Origin: Auricularia sp. M13
Taxonomy: Eukaryota > Basidiomycota > Agaricomycetes > Auriculariales > Auriculariaceae
Assembly: GCA_037042915.1 (NCBI GenBank)
Contig: CM073194.1
Coordinates: 62,001-126,000 of the forward strand
Reading direction: 5' to 3'
Length of the DNA stretch: 64,000 bases
Translations under genes and position numbers: made by a program
Notes under the pieces: generated by a model
What the model saw: only the letters and a program-made list of their open reading frames with translations
What the model was told of the DNA's origin: nothing
Database searches by the model: none
Shown: positions 24,006 through 35,320 of the stretch, in pieces
Numbering within the stretch: the first letter of the stretch is position 1
Layout of the letters: every line of letters starts with the position of its first letter

Positions 24006-24640
24006 GATGTGATGGGCAAATTTTTGTGATGGACAAATTTTGATGATGGTCAAATTTTGGTGATGGCAGCGCCTCTGAGGGTTCAGCAAATATTCGTGAT
24101 GGGCAAATTTTTGTGATGGGCAAATTTTGGTGATGGACAAATTTTGATGATGGACAAATTTCGGTGATGGCAGCGCCTCTGTGGGTTCAGCAAATATACG
24201 TGATGGGCAAATTTTCGTGATGGACAAATTTCGGTGATGGGCAAATTTCGGTGATGGCAGCGCGTCTGTGGGTTCAGCAAATATACGTGATGGGCAAATT
24301 TCGGTGATGGGCAAATTTTGGTGATGGGCAAATTTCGGTGATGGCAGCGCCTCTGTGGGTTCAGCAAATATACGTGATGGGCAAATTTTCGTGATGGACA
24401 AATTTCGGTGATGGACAAATTTCGGTGATGGCAGCGCGTCTGTGGGTTCAGCAAATATACGTGATGGGCAAATTTCGGTGATGGGCAAATTTCGGTGATG
24501 GGCAAATTTCGGTGATGGCAGCGCCTCTGTGGGTTCAGCAAATATACGTGATGGGCAAATTTCGGTGATGAGCAAATTTCGGTGATGGGCAAATTTCGGT
24601 GATGGGCAAATTTTCATGATGGGCAAATCTACCTGATGGC
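24006..24640. repeat. Hierarchical satellite: 17-bp units in an 87-bp higher-order repeat
   Basis: The basic unit is GATGGGCAAATTTCGGT (17 bp) with small variants. Three units plus a 36-bp spacer (GATGGCAGCGCCTCTGTGGG and continuing to ATACGT) form an 87-bp block. Blocks start at 24,166, 24,253, 24,340, 24,427 and 24,514, exactly 87 apart. The block at 24,062 is 104 bp because it has one extra unit. Spacers alternate CGCCTC and CGCGTC, so a 174-bp dimer is superimposed. Open frames across it on the minus strand are a by-product of 87 being a multiple of three. Confidence 0.9.
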
Positions 24641-24695
24641 AGCACCTGTGTGCATAGTCACAGAGCCCATCACAAACATTTGTGCATCACCAAAA

Positions 24696-24751
24696 TTTGC
24701 TGGTTTGCTGGTTTGCTGGTTTGCTGGTTTGCTGGTTTGCTGGTTTGCTGG
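24696..24751. repeat. 8-bp microsatellite (TTTGCTGG), seven copies
   Basis: Seven perfect contiguous copies of TTTGCTGG, about 50 bases right of the 87-bp satellite. Confidence 0.9.
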
Positions 24752-26280
24752 CGCTGGCTGGAATACACCATTATTTTGGATAATTTCCCCTGAGATGAAT
24801 ATTGATCAGAAAAATCTCGGACCAAATGCAGAGATTTCTTAAGACATTGGGCTATATGGAGGATTTTCATTTTGGGTCACAGCGTGCGATACCCCCCCTC
24901 AGGAAGCTTTTTTCTTTGATGTCATCAAAGAAAGGCGACATATTAATAGGTTGGGTATTGGGGACGATGGCGGCCGAGGCAGACAATGCACAGTTTGATC
25001 ACACTAGCTCTTGGGGAGTGAGGTCTGCCGCGTACGTTTTCTCCGGGCATTGCAAGCATTTGACATGTCATAATTGCAAGGAACCCATATCAACACTTCA
25101 TTTCCCAGTCACCGCGAGCACGTCTCCGATCCGAGCCTACGATTCCCAAGATTGGGAGCCCCGCACAACGCTTCCTCCTTCCTTGGAATTTCCGACAAGT
25201 TATGAACGTACTACTAGTCCTGATGTTAAATGATACACAAGATCATGACCAGGTAGACAGGTTTATGGCGCCGGTGAATGATATTTGATATTATATCCAG
25301 GGGTGCTGAAGAAGTGGATGTGGTTTCTGGGGATGCTCATGGTGGCCTTGTAGCAGGCGGTGTGCTTGATGCCCATGCATAACCTAACCTAACCGAATCA
25401 TTAGAGATGGGAGTCCTTAATGAGAAGCCTCAACATGGAGAATAGTTATGCCAAAGACGTTGTGCCATTGGAAATCATAGGCGCTGTTTGTCCAAAGGTT
25501 TCATTGAATCCAAGATTTGAAAGACACCATGCACTGATCATCCATATTTTACAAATGCCATTACGGACACATCAGTGCATGTAGACTTCTCAAATCCATT
25601 CTGACTCCTGGGAAACACTAGGACTGGAAAGTGGATTGGGGTAATATAGCACCTGCCATCCTACCATGATACTGGGCCACAGGAGGACTGGGAGACTCTA
25701 TACATCCGGCTTGCCTGCAGGTCCCCTCATTCTGTTCCTTCTGATCCTCTTCAGGTCACATTTCTGAAGGAAATGATATGAGGTATCTCTTTGAAGCAGG
25801 AGGAAGTTGGACCGAATTTTCTCTGTGAAAGATTCACCTTTCAAAGAATGAGGAGCTGACCTAAGGATGGTTTTACATTTGAAACTGCTCCCCTGAAATG
25901 TAGTCATATGGCTAGGTTATATTGCAGCACAGTCAGCAAGGCAGGGTGACAGTAAAACGGACAGTCAGAGGTTGTTCGGTCAACCGATGAAACTCTTCAA
26001 TCATGAATGGGGTATTTAAGGCATATTTCGAAATTGAAATTTGACTAATGGGCGGTTGCACATGAGTCTAGATAACACTAACCATTCAGATGGAGCAGAG
26101 GAGCAGTGTGCACATCCCAAGCCTGCTATTATAGCTGGGTATGAGAAAGATTTGAATATTGAGAGTTTGGCAGATCATAGGGCCAAAGATATATAGTGTA
26201 CAGAGAGGTCACAATTGTTGTTGGGCAGGTAACCTGCATATAAGAGCCTGTGATGGACACATTGATGTACATTGAAGGCA
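24752..26280. other. AT-richer non-coding stretch
   Basis: No recognisable gene, RNA or domain. It contains AACCTAACCTAACC at about 25,380-25,393, a motif that recurs at 27.2 and 29.45 kb. The 143-codon frame at 24,802-25,233 has no family resemblance and I do not call it. Confidence 0.35.
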
Positions 26281-26350
26281 AGTCCAACTTTTTCATAGCC
26301 GGGGTCAACTCCAAGGCCGCTGATGGGGGATCAAAAGGGCCCCACACACA

Positions 26351-26896
26351 GAGGTCCGACTTTTTCATAGGGAGACACAAACCCATCAGAGGGCTGTTGA
26401 TGGACACTGAGGGTGCCGCACACAGAGGTCCGACTTTTTCATAGGCAGACACAAACCCATCAGAGGGCTGTTGATGGAGACCGAGGGTGCCGCACACAGA
26501 GGTCCGACTTTTTCATAGGGAGACACAAACCCATCAGAGGGCTGTTGATGGAGACCGAGGGTGCCGCACACAGAGGTCCGACTTTTTCATAGGCAGACAC
26601 AAACGCATCAGAGGGCTGTTGATGGACACCGAGGGTGCCGCACACAGAGGTCCGACTTTTTCATAGGCAGACACAAACCCATCAGAGGGCTGTTGATGGA
26701 GACCGAGGGTGCCGCACACAGAGGTCCGACTTTTTCATAGGGAGACACAAACCCATCAGAGGGCTGTTGATGGAGACCGAGGGTGCCGCACACAGAGGTC
26801 CGACTTTTTCATAGGCAGACACAAACGCATCAGAGGGCTGTTGATGGACACCGAGGGTGCCGCACACAGAGGTCCGACTTTTTCATAGGGAGACTC
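26351..26896. repeat. 74-bp minisatellite with 222-bp super-repeat
   Basis: Units start at 26,351, 26,425, 26,499, 26,573, 26,647, 26,721, 26,795 and 26,869, exactly 74 bp apart, each beginning GAGGTCCGACTTTTTCATAG; the last is partial. Variant positions (GGGAGAC/GGCAGAC, AAACCC/AAACGC, GGAGACC/GGACACC) show that units 2-4 are repeated as units 5-7, so a 222-bp triplet was itself duplicated. A diverged half unit lies at about 26,280-26,350. A short GGTA run follows at about 26,925-26,945. Confidence 0.9.
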
Positions 26897-27052
26897 AGAC
26901 AATGGCCAGCAGGACAGTGCAAGGTTGGTAGGTAGGTAGGTAGATAGGTACAGGAATTGTGACCCTATGCAGACAAGTGAACAGGAGATGATACTACCTG
27001 GTGCAACTTAGCCATCTGAGGCTGTATGTACGGCAGGCAGGATATCCAAGCA

Positions 27053-27180
27053 GTGCAGACCAGGCAGGAGTTCTTGTGCAGGCCAGGCAGAAAGTCCTAG
27101 CCTGTGAAGGCCAGGCAGGAAGTCCTAGCCTGTGAAGGCCACGCAGGAAGTCCTAGCCTGTGCAGGCCAGGCAAGATTTC
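27053..27180. repeat. 28-bp tandem repeat, about four copies
   Basis: Units begin GTG[CA]AGGCCA at 27,076, 27,104, 27,132 and 27,160 (28-bp period), with a diverged unit at 27,053. They contain GGCAGGAAGTCCTAGCCT. They lie just left of the telomere-like ACCTAACCCTTAGG at about 27,211-27,224 and a truncated retroelement. Confidence 0.8.
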
Positions 27181-27224
27181 CTGCCTGGGATGCCTGGAAC
27201 CCCCTCTATAACCTAACCCTTAGG

Positions 27225-28600
27225 TATAGCGCGCTTGTACCGCGACTTCGTCTTCAAACGGTTCGGCCTGTTCAAGAAGCTCATCAGCGACCGCGGCCCG
27301 CAGTTCGTGTCGGGATTCGCGAACGAGCTCTACAAGCTCCTCGGTATCGAGGCAAACCCGTCCACTGCGTACCACCCGCAGACCGACGGACAGACCGAGC
27401 GGGAGAACGCGGAGATCGACAAGTACCTTCGCGCATGGACCAACGCCAGGCAGGATGACTGGGCCGACTGGCTCGCTATGGCCGAGTTTGCCATCAACAA
27501 CCGCGCGTCCGAGGCGACGGGTACGTCTCCGTTCTTCCTCAATCACGGTCGCCACCCACGTATGGGCGTGGAACCGCGCCGAGCGGTCACCAACGAGTCG
27601 GCCGCCCAGTTCGTCCAGCAGATGGAAAGGACCTGGGAGGAGGCCAAATCCGCGCTCACCAAGGCCGCCGCGTCCATGAAGACACAGTACGACCGGCGCC
27701 GAGGTGCTTCGCGACAATACAAGGTCGGCGACAAAGTGTGGCTCGAAGCGACCAACCTCAAGCTTGCGGCCTCGTCCAAGAAACTGGCCGAACGGCGCTT
27801 CGGTCCTTTCAAGATCCTCGAAAGTGTGGGTCATTCCGCCTTCAAACTGGAGCTGCCGGAGGCGTGGAAAAACCTACACCCCGTCTTCCACGAAAGCCTC
27901 CTCTCGCCGTACGTTGCGCCGTACGCCCCGCACCAACGCCGCCCCGCCCCGCCGGCGCCGACCATCGTGGACGATCACGAGGAGTACGAAGTGGAGGAGA
28001 TCCTGGATTCCAAGAAGCTCGGACGAGGCGTTGTCTACCTGGTCAAATGGGCCGGCTACGGGCGCGAGCACAACTCCTGGGTCCCCAAGGGAAATCTCGG
28101 CAACGCGATCGGCGCCGTCGAGGACTTCGTCCGCCGCAACCCGGGTAAACCCCAGAACATCCACTCCCTCGTCTTCGACCGTGCCATATTTCCCTCCAAC
28201 TTCTTCGAGCGCCACCATACCACAGGGATCGACTTCAACATCCCCGACCCGGTCACCGCGGCCCGCAGGGCGCGGGCCCTCGGCACGACGCTCGTTCGGT
28301 CCTAGTAGGGGGGTTATGTTACGGCTCATTCGCTTTTCGCTCCTATCGCCGTTGGGCTTATCGGACCTTACTCGCGCCGACGTCATACGGACCGAGTCAT
28401 CAGACCGAGACCCGCCGGCGCATGCGTGGCCCCGGCCTGCGGTCAGCGGTCCGGCCGGATCCGGACCCCCTTTATATACCGTGTGCTGTCCGCTCTTTGT
28501 ACGCTAGATTCGAGCTGGTTTGCCCACCGCCGATACATCTCGTCCTTTTTCCCCCACCCGCAGAGCGTCCGTTCGGCGAGTATCCTCGGTCACCGTAACA
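27225..28600 (+). mobile_element. 5'-truncated Ty3/gypsy chromovirus with 3' LTR
   Basis: Fossil fragment of a Ty3/gypsy chromovirus. Only the later part of the integrase (S-D-R-G-P-Q-F, A-Y-H-P-Q-T-D-G-Q-T-E-R), the integrase C-terminal region, a chromodomain (V-E-E-I-L-D-S...Y-L-V-K-W-A-G-Y) and the 3' LTR remain. A purine-rich tract lies just before the LTR. The upstream two thirds of the element are missing. The remaining coding part is open, so the truncation is probably not very old. The left border is the telomere-like CCTAACCCTTAGG. Confidence 0.85.
28317..28600 (+). repeat. 3' LTR of the truncated chromovirus (284 bp)
   Basis: The LTR starts TGTTACGG and ends CCGTAACA, an 8-bp inverted pair with the canonical TG...CA ends. 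A TATA box (TTTATATACC) lies at about 28,471. No 5' partner is in the window. Confidence 0.8.
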
Positions 28601-30395
28601 CATCAGCCCCAAAGACTTGCAATCAGAATGACTATCAGGAACATACATCATGTGCACACAGCCCATCGGAATAAGCATCATGGAGAGCCAACAAAGCAGA
28701 ATCGAGGGGACAACAACGACAGCGGCGGCGGCGGGGTGGTGGTGGTACGAGGTCAACGACATTCACCGGCTCCGGCTCGGAGTCCTTAGCCGGACCATGC
28801 CACGCCAACGCTTATCACAGTACACGTGCCGGAACACCCGCACCGAACGCTCTAGGTAACTACACGAATACGGATGCCGAACCGCAACCGCGGCCGGCCC
28901 GCAGGTTCACATGGAGTGCAGCCCTGCCGCCTCCCGAGGAAATGGGACAGCCGATCCTTCACATTCCATGCCGTGGTGCGCATACAATGGGCACGGGACC
29001 CAGACGCTGTTTTCCGCGATTTTGGGTCGTAGTCGGCGCGCGAGCTCTGAGCCGCCCGACGCATGCGCGTGGCCTTGCGAGCGCGCCCTCTTCAAGGCGT
29101 ACCGGCGCCCCAGCGCAGTTGGAGACCCCATTCCTCGTGGACGGCATAAACGAGTCGCCTGTATTCATTGGAGAGGGGCTCGGACAGCAGTTTGAGTATG
29201 CCTGGCTTGCAACGAACAGTAGCTATCCATGAAAAAGACTTCTTGCCCCATTATATTCAGTATTCACTGCTCCGAATGAGCCGCGCAACGAAACGAGACG
29301 ACGCAGAGGAATGAGCAACGGGACGCGAATTGAGAAGCAATATAGGAACGAGGGATGGATACCTCGACAGAGCGATTATTACATCCCTCTTCTGCATGCA
29401 CGCGCGCCGGGGTGCTTTGAACCGACACCTCCCGCTCGCGCCAATGACCTTCGCCTAACCTAACCGCCCGCGGCTTGACTACGCGAGCCAGCCGCGGTCC
29501 AGCAGGGTGCGCGCTCTCCGTACCAAGGATTCCTGCCCACAGGGCGCGCGTGCGCACCCGCTGCGAGCTGCACACGTCGTCTGGAGGACGCGCGACGGCG
29601 AGGCGGTCGTGCGCTGCACCCTCGCGCAGACTGACCCCTCCTACAGTTCGCGCGATGAGCATCGGGACACGGGTGAACGTCCAGATACACGCACCTTTCC
29701 CAACGCTGTGGCCCGCGCGTGGCGACGACGACAGCGAGACGCGCCTTCATTTCATCCGCCCACCGAGGTCTGCCAGCGCTGCAGCTCGTGAAGGGCAAGC
29801 CGGCTATTCCAGCACGAGGCAGTCCCGCGCTGGCGCTCGCCGTCGCCCGTACGCCCCGCTGACGGAGGCTTGCGCGATGGAGCCGCGACGGTGCCCACGC
29901 TTCGATAGCCAGGTGCCCGACCACGCTCTGGAGCCTGCTGGACGTCCCAAGCCGCGAACAGCGGGCAGAAACCTGCATGGCATTCAGTCACAAGCACGCG
30001 CGGCGACGGAGCGACGCGCAGTTGGGCCGTCCGCGCCACTGGCAGAAGCAGACCGCGCGTGTAGAGAAACGCCAGTCCGTGCGCCGGGACGAGGCTAGTG
30101 AACCGCTGTACAGATTCACGTACTCCCGCACGCCATAAATCAGACTTGCATCCAGGGTCCACCGACTGTGCTCGAGCAGCAGGCGCTGTTGACGGCGCGC
30201 GCCACGCGTTCGAGGTGGCGGGGCGTTCCGAAGCATCGCGCGCGCGAAATCTGCTCAGATTTAGCGACAGTGCGCGGGGAAGGAAGCGGCGGACGAGGGA
30301 CGTACATTTCTGGGCCATGCAGCAGCGGCGCCGTCGCGTTGTGACAATCAGCAGGTAGGCTCAGAGTGCCGGTCGAGCTAAAGACTGCGCGAGTG
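28601..30395. other. GC-rich gene-poor stretch
   Basis: Only overlapping long frames typical of GC-rich non-coding DNA occur on both strands. No domain is recognised. CCTAACCTAACC occurs at about 29,453. A CGG/GGT simple run lies at about 28,722-28,750. Confidence 0.35.
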
Positions 30396-31000
30396 TCAGC
30401 GACAGCGTGCGTGAGCGGCTCGCGACTTGCACTTTGGTGCGCGGAGCTCGAGCTCCGGGCTAGTCGGCTCGCCCAATACTGGCAGGATCGGAGGCCCGCC
30501 CGCCCTCTGCGCGCGACGACGAGGCTGCGCGGCCACCACCCACCGACCGCACTGGCTTGACATCGTCAATGTCTTGCTGGAGTGCCTTGCTGCTTCCCCA
30601 TGCAAGCATGTTGCTCTGACGCATGCGCTACGCCACTGCACGCGTTGATGTAGCGCCGCCGCGCGTCGGTGCTTCGTACAGCGCGGAATGGGTCCGGCAG
30701 CTTGACAGTGACCGCCCCAAGCAGCGCGTGCTGGTCGCCGACCTGGGCGACGTTCAGTGGAAAGAAGCGCAGGCGCTGTATCCGCAATGCGTACCGAACT
30801 TCTACTCGCTTCCCAGCAGCGCGAAACGGTCACGCCGCATGGTGGGGAGCGTCCAGCTCGACGGCGGCTGGACGCGCAACCAGCGGCCCGAAGAAGAGGC
30901 GCACGCGGTGGTCCTGGTCCAAAGGGCGCCGTACGAGGGAGTAGCGCGCGCCTGCACCGCAAGTGAGCGCAAGAACCAGACGACGGGTAGAGCCGCAGAC
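30396..31000 (-). repeat. Dispersed repeat family, fragment (part 1)
   Basis: The right part of this fragment (about 30,830-31,000), in reverse complement, resembles 57,150-57,310: both carry CTTGCGCTCAC, then GTACGGCGCCCTTTGGACC, then an A/C-rich stretch and GCCGTCGAGCT. The match is diverged. No conserved protein is visible, so the class of element is unknown. Confidence 0.5.
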
Positions 31001-33709
31001 CTGAGCGACACGGCGTGCTGGGTTACGACGCGCGCTGCGTATCGGCGCCGTCAACAAGTCGTTTTGTGCGCTGGGCGAGCAAGTAAACCTGTCGCCCTGC
31101 GGCACGAGCGTACGCTGCGTGAAGTTGTAGGGCCGTCGCCCGGGTCGTCGCGTTCGGCGTCCCTGCCGCTTCGTGTCGGTGATGATGATCGTAGGGTGCC
31201 GGCCGCTGCCCCTGCCCACCGCTCCTCGTCGCTTTGGCCTCCGGCGCGGCCACCTTGGACTTGCGAAGATTAAACCGCATGCTGAACGGGATGCACCGCC
31301 CATTGCGTCGAGCGCGGAAGTGAACGCGGACGATGGCTGCGCGCGTTCACGGCGTCGAGGGCTGGGCGGAAGCGGTTCTCGGCGGGCGCATGGCTTGATA
31401 GTGTGTCCCACGCGGCGCGCAGTCGCGCTACTCAGGTGTGCAAGGACGCTGAACGCGACACAGAGCGCGCGTGCAAGCGATTCAGAGTGTTTGCGGGTGG
31501 TGCTGTCAGCGCCCTGCAAAGACCTCAGTTCCGCGACTTGCAATGGACGTCAGAAGGTACGAACCGTGGCCTATTGTATATGTCCAAAGTTTCCGCTGGC
31601 GCTTCACTTTTTAGCGCACCGCGATGGTCACGGCTATAGTGTCTTCACGAAGTTCTGGGAGCATGCTGCATATTCTACGAGAGCGTCAATTTCAAGTCAC
31701 ACGACAGACTAAGGTCGCGAACCAGTTTTCCAATCGCAAGAGAGTCACTATGAGCCGTAGCGGACACGTGGGCGACGAGGCCAGCGGCGAGCGCGATGGG
31801 ACGAAGTCAAGAGCAAGCACGCGGAGTTTCGGCCCGACGCGCGCTTGTCCCGTGCAAACGCGACCGCGGTCAGAAAATGGCGATTAGCTGCGCTCCCTCT
31901 GCGTCCTTGAGCGTAGAAAACCGGCTGCGGTACCTGTATGACATTGACTCTGAGTTCCGGGAAGAAGATGTGCGCAGGGGTCTCATGTGAGCGAAAACTT
32001 GACATGATGCACAGTCACGACCGAACCACTTGCGCCGTTTATGCATATGTGCGGTTACGGATAGGGTTAATAGTTTCAAGACCTAGGTGTAACGGTGTGT
32101 CTCAATAACAAGGTAACCGCTTGTCCTTGTGCATCTTGTGCCACCGTAGCATTCTGCAGTGCGAAGTCGACCAAGTGGCTCTGGATAAGAAAGGATGTAC
32201 CTCCGCGGCGCTTACCTGCTCACCGCCATATTCTCCTGCACGGATATGTACATTCTCAGCGACCGGATCAAAGGCGCAGTCAGCCGACCGCTGTATTCAT
32301 TCGCGGAGCCCGTTTCGCAGGATCTCAAGCGTAAAGAACTTTCTTTTACAGCTACGTTCTTGTTCTCGCACTGGCACAAAGGCATCATTGTGCGCTTCTT
32401 TCTCCTAACCTCGCAGCGGAACTCCGTTGCCCCGACAATCGATGAAACAAACGCCACGAACGCCACGCACTGACGCCGCTCGCATATTTAAGCAGCACAT
32501 CTTGGTCCAATTTTCCACTGCTCCCTCATGCTAAACTTACCCCCTCTCTTCCTCACCCTCTCCGCTCTCATTATCTGCTACCTACCTCCCGCCTCCACCC
32601 CCTGCTCGCAACGCCGCTGTGCGACATACGTCGAGTACACCGCCCGTACTGCTTTGCGGCACACCTGCGCTGCCTGGGGGCAAGATGCCCAAAGAGAACA
32701 GGGTGTTCTCGGCCTTTACGCATCGCGCGTGCATCTCCGGCCGCACAGAGTTCCCACCCCCGGGTGACGAAAATATTTTCAGTGGGCCACGAGCCTCCAA
32801 ACGTTGCTTTTGTCTGGGCAACGCGACTCTCGGACTCGCCTTCAACACGACCGAGCGAGGAGCTCGCCGAAGGATGCACACATCCGGACTCAGGAAACCG
32901 CATACGGAGCTCCTAGGGTATCCTTGGATGGGCCCGCACCCAGGTGTCTGACGCTACCTCCGCCAGTGGCACGTTTACGGGCAGCTAATCTCTTATCTGC
33001 CCTGTTACTGTGCCAGGCCGTGGTGCAACTCGATGATGAACGCCAGGAACGAACTGATGTTGAGAGCGCCTATTGAGGGAACCCATTGCCGGTGAAAGAC
33101 AGAGTCCTGGAGCTCATCTACACACAGCGCGGCGATGACTTCAGACAGCGTCTCCGAATCCATCGAGCGGCGCGGACGAGGGATGCGAGGCGCGTGCTTC
33201 AAGTCCCAGTGGATCTGCTGTGTGTCCTCCGACACCGAGATACGGTGTCTTGAACGAGAGGATAGACTCACAGACCGGGTTGTCAGAAGCACAAGCAGTC
33301 GACAAACGTCATGTGCATCGCTCCGCGGTTGGACGAACGACGCGGACCGCAACCGCGATAAGACGAAAGGACGCCGTCTAAACAGCGCAGAGTCTTGTAG
33401 TACCATGGCTAAATACACGGCCGGATCGCTGAGCGGCGGGGAGTGTGCCGGGCTGAGGTGCCGTGTTGCTGCGTTGCTGCAAACATAAGTGCGAGTCTCG
33501 CGCCGTCGGCGTGGCTCGCAGTCATAGCCGTGACTTTACAGTATTTTTACAGCGTCTGAGCGCCTCTGATGCTGGCAGAGAGTCGCGGGCGCAAAGCACC
33601 AGGATGCAGAAACTGCCGTACGAGTCATCATAGCCGCGACCGATAAAGCACAAAGAACAACCCTAGAATAATAAGACAAGACGTTTCTAGCATCACTAGA
33701 AACGCAAAA
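31001..33709. other. GC-rich stretch between repeat fragments
   Basis: No gene is recognised. The 92-codon frame at 32,195-32,473 and the 110-codon frames at 32.6-32.95 kb have no domain resemblance. Part of this stretch may be further diverged repeat sequence. Confidence 0.3.
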
Positions 33710-35320
33710 TGTTTTAACTGAGCAGATGGCCTAGCGCGCAATGCGCCAATAGGTACAGCGCGCCGTCGAGAAAGCCCAGGTTCGAAGGAGTGAAAGCTGA
33801 AGTGCAAGGCGCCAGCCAGCGCCATAAAACACGCTCCGCAAGCAATTTTCCAGTAAAGGTGGAGAAAACAGCGGCAGAACGTAGGTATAAAACGATGCGG
33901 TCAGTCGGGAGCGTCGGAAGGCAAGCGGCGTAGTGCGCAACGTGATACAAGGTACAGCGCGTCCAGCATGGCGCAAGTGGAAGTAAATATAAATATTCGG
34001 TGGCCGCGAGCAAGAGTGCAGAATAAGCAGACGCAGCGCCGGATAGACGTACGTACAGAACGCCCATTGTGAGCGTCGGAAGGCAAGCGGCGCGTCGGAG
34101 TTGACGCGACCTTCTCTTCCTCTTCCTCCTCGACCCTGTCGTTGCACAACGGCCGCGTCTTATACACCGCATCGCCTCGAACGCTCCTGGACCTGTTACC
34201 GGCAACGGCGCCAGGGTGCGCTTCATTCTGATTTGCGTATACCTGCAGTACTAACCGATTTTTCTTGTGTAGCAGCAGCGCCTGTTCCAGTCCTCGCGAC
34301 AGAGAACCACCGCGCGAGTGACAGGCCAGACATCTGTACGGGCGCGCCGCGCAGATATACCTTCCTATGCAGCGGACTCTTGGTGCGCCCTGCATTGTGT
34401 ACCATTGTGCTCGACGCATGCTCACGCTCCCGCCAGATCTTCAGCGCGGCGCTCCAACTCTGTCGGGCAACATCCGGCGCTCGAAAAGCACTCTGTGCCC
34501 AACTCGTGGTACGCCTGACGGCGCAAGACGTCTTATTTGCAGGAGCTCACGGTTGTGTTATAGGTTGTGCAAGCGGACCCGTGTTCACGCCGCGGCGGCT
34601 CTATGCAGGTTCGTGCACATACTTAACGGTGCCTATCCGCGCTGCCTCTCGCTCATATGCACCCGTATTGTTCGGCGCTTTTCGTACCGTGTGGCGGCTT
34701 CGAACGCGTCCGTCGACGTCGACCTGCGCGCCGAGCCCAGCGCCATCCTACACGCACGCCCGCATCCCTTTCCCCGCGTCCGGTCCTACCAGCGGCCATG
34801 CCTCTCCAACGCACATATGGCGCTTCCAGGGCGCCGCAAAAAATGCTCGCGCGTCGTTGGCAACTCGCACACTCGCACATCCTTCCACCGCCCATCCCCC
34901 ATGATCCCGCTCCGCCCACAATCCCCCTAAATGCAACCTCCACCCCATTTTCCTCGCCTCTTTGCGCGTTCTAGGAGGCCCACGGGTCGTCTTTCCAGCT
35001 CTTCGTGACGGGCGGCGCGGTCGTCATCCTCGACGCCTGGACACCGATGCAGCGCCGTATGAAGCGCGCAAGCTGCGGGATTTTCTTCTCTATTGGCACC
35101 GTGCCCTTTGCGTCTTGTCTGCCGCTGCGCGCGCGTTCGTTAGAGCCCTGTCCAGTGTTCTGCGCGCCATGGGCGCGAGCTATAGGCTCAATCGCCAGCT
35201 ACGTCGCAGCTTGATTTGACCCCGGCGTGCGGCGCGACACTGCGCTTGCCCTGCTTACGGGCTTGCTATGTACTTTGCCGCGCGCGCCGTGCATTCACGC
35301 TTTCGTTTCCTGCTGTCTTC
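33710..35320 (+). repeat. Dispersed repeat family, copy A
   Basis: Much of this stretch aligns by eye, in inverted orientation, with 55.7-57.1 kb. Shared landmarks: GAGCGTCGGAAGGCAAGCGG and the purine/pyrimidine block near 34,080-34,145 against 56,910-56,975; ACAGATGTCTGGC-like and TATATCTGCGC-like blocks near 34,325-34,360 against 56,680-56,715; the GCGCTCCAACTCTGTCGGG block at 34,448 against 56,575; and CGTCTTGTCTGCCGCTGCGC at 35,111 against 55,915. A sub-repeat of about 165 bp (33,905 and 34,070) is tandem here. No conserved coding frame, so unclassified. Confidence 0.65.

Noticed and set aside
23943-24626. 227-codon open frame on the minus strand
   Set aside because: It lies entirely in the 17/87-bp satellite. 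The open frame follows from an 87-bp period being a multiple of three, and other frames are open too.
24006-24640. CRISPR-like array
   Set aside because: Spacers are themselves repeated and nearly identical, and the sequence context is eukaryotic; it is a satellite.
26386-26867. Series of 61-codon frames, each 74 bases apart
   Set aside because: Products of the 74-bp minisatellite; no domain, and the period is not a multiple of three.
27704-28507. 267-codon frame overlapping the chromovirus fragment
   Set aside because: Shadow frame of the integrase/chromodomain coding strand.
34101-34904. 267-codon plus-strand frame
   Set aside because: Within the diverged dispersed repeat; the inverted copy at 55.7-57.4 kb does not keep the frame.
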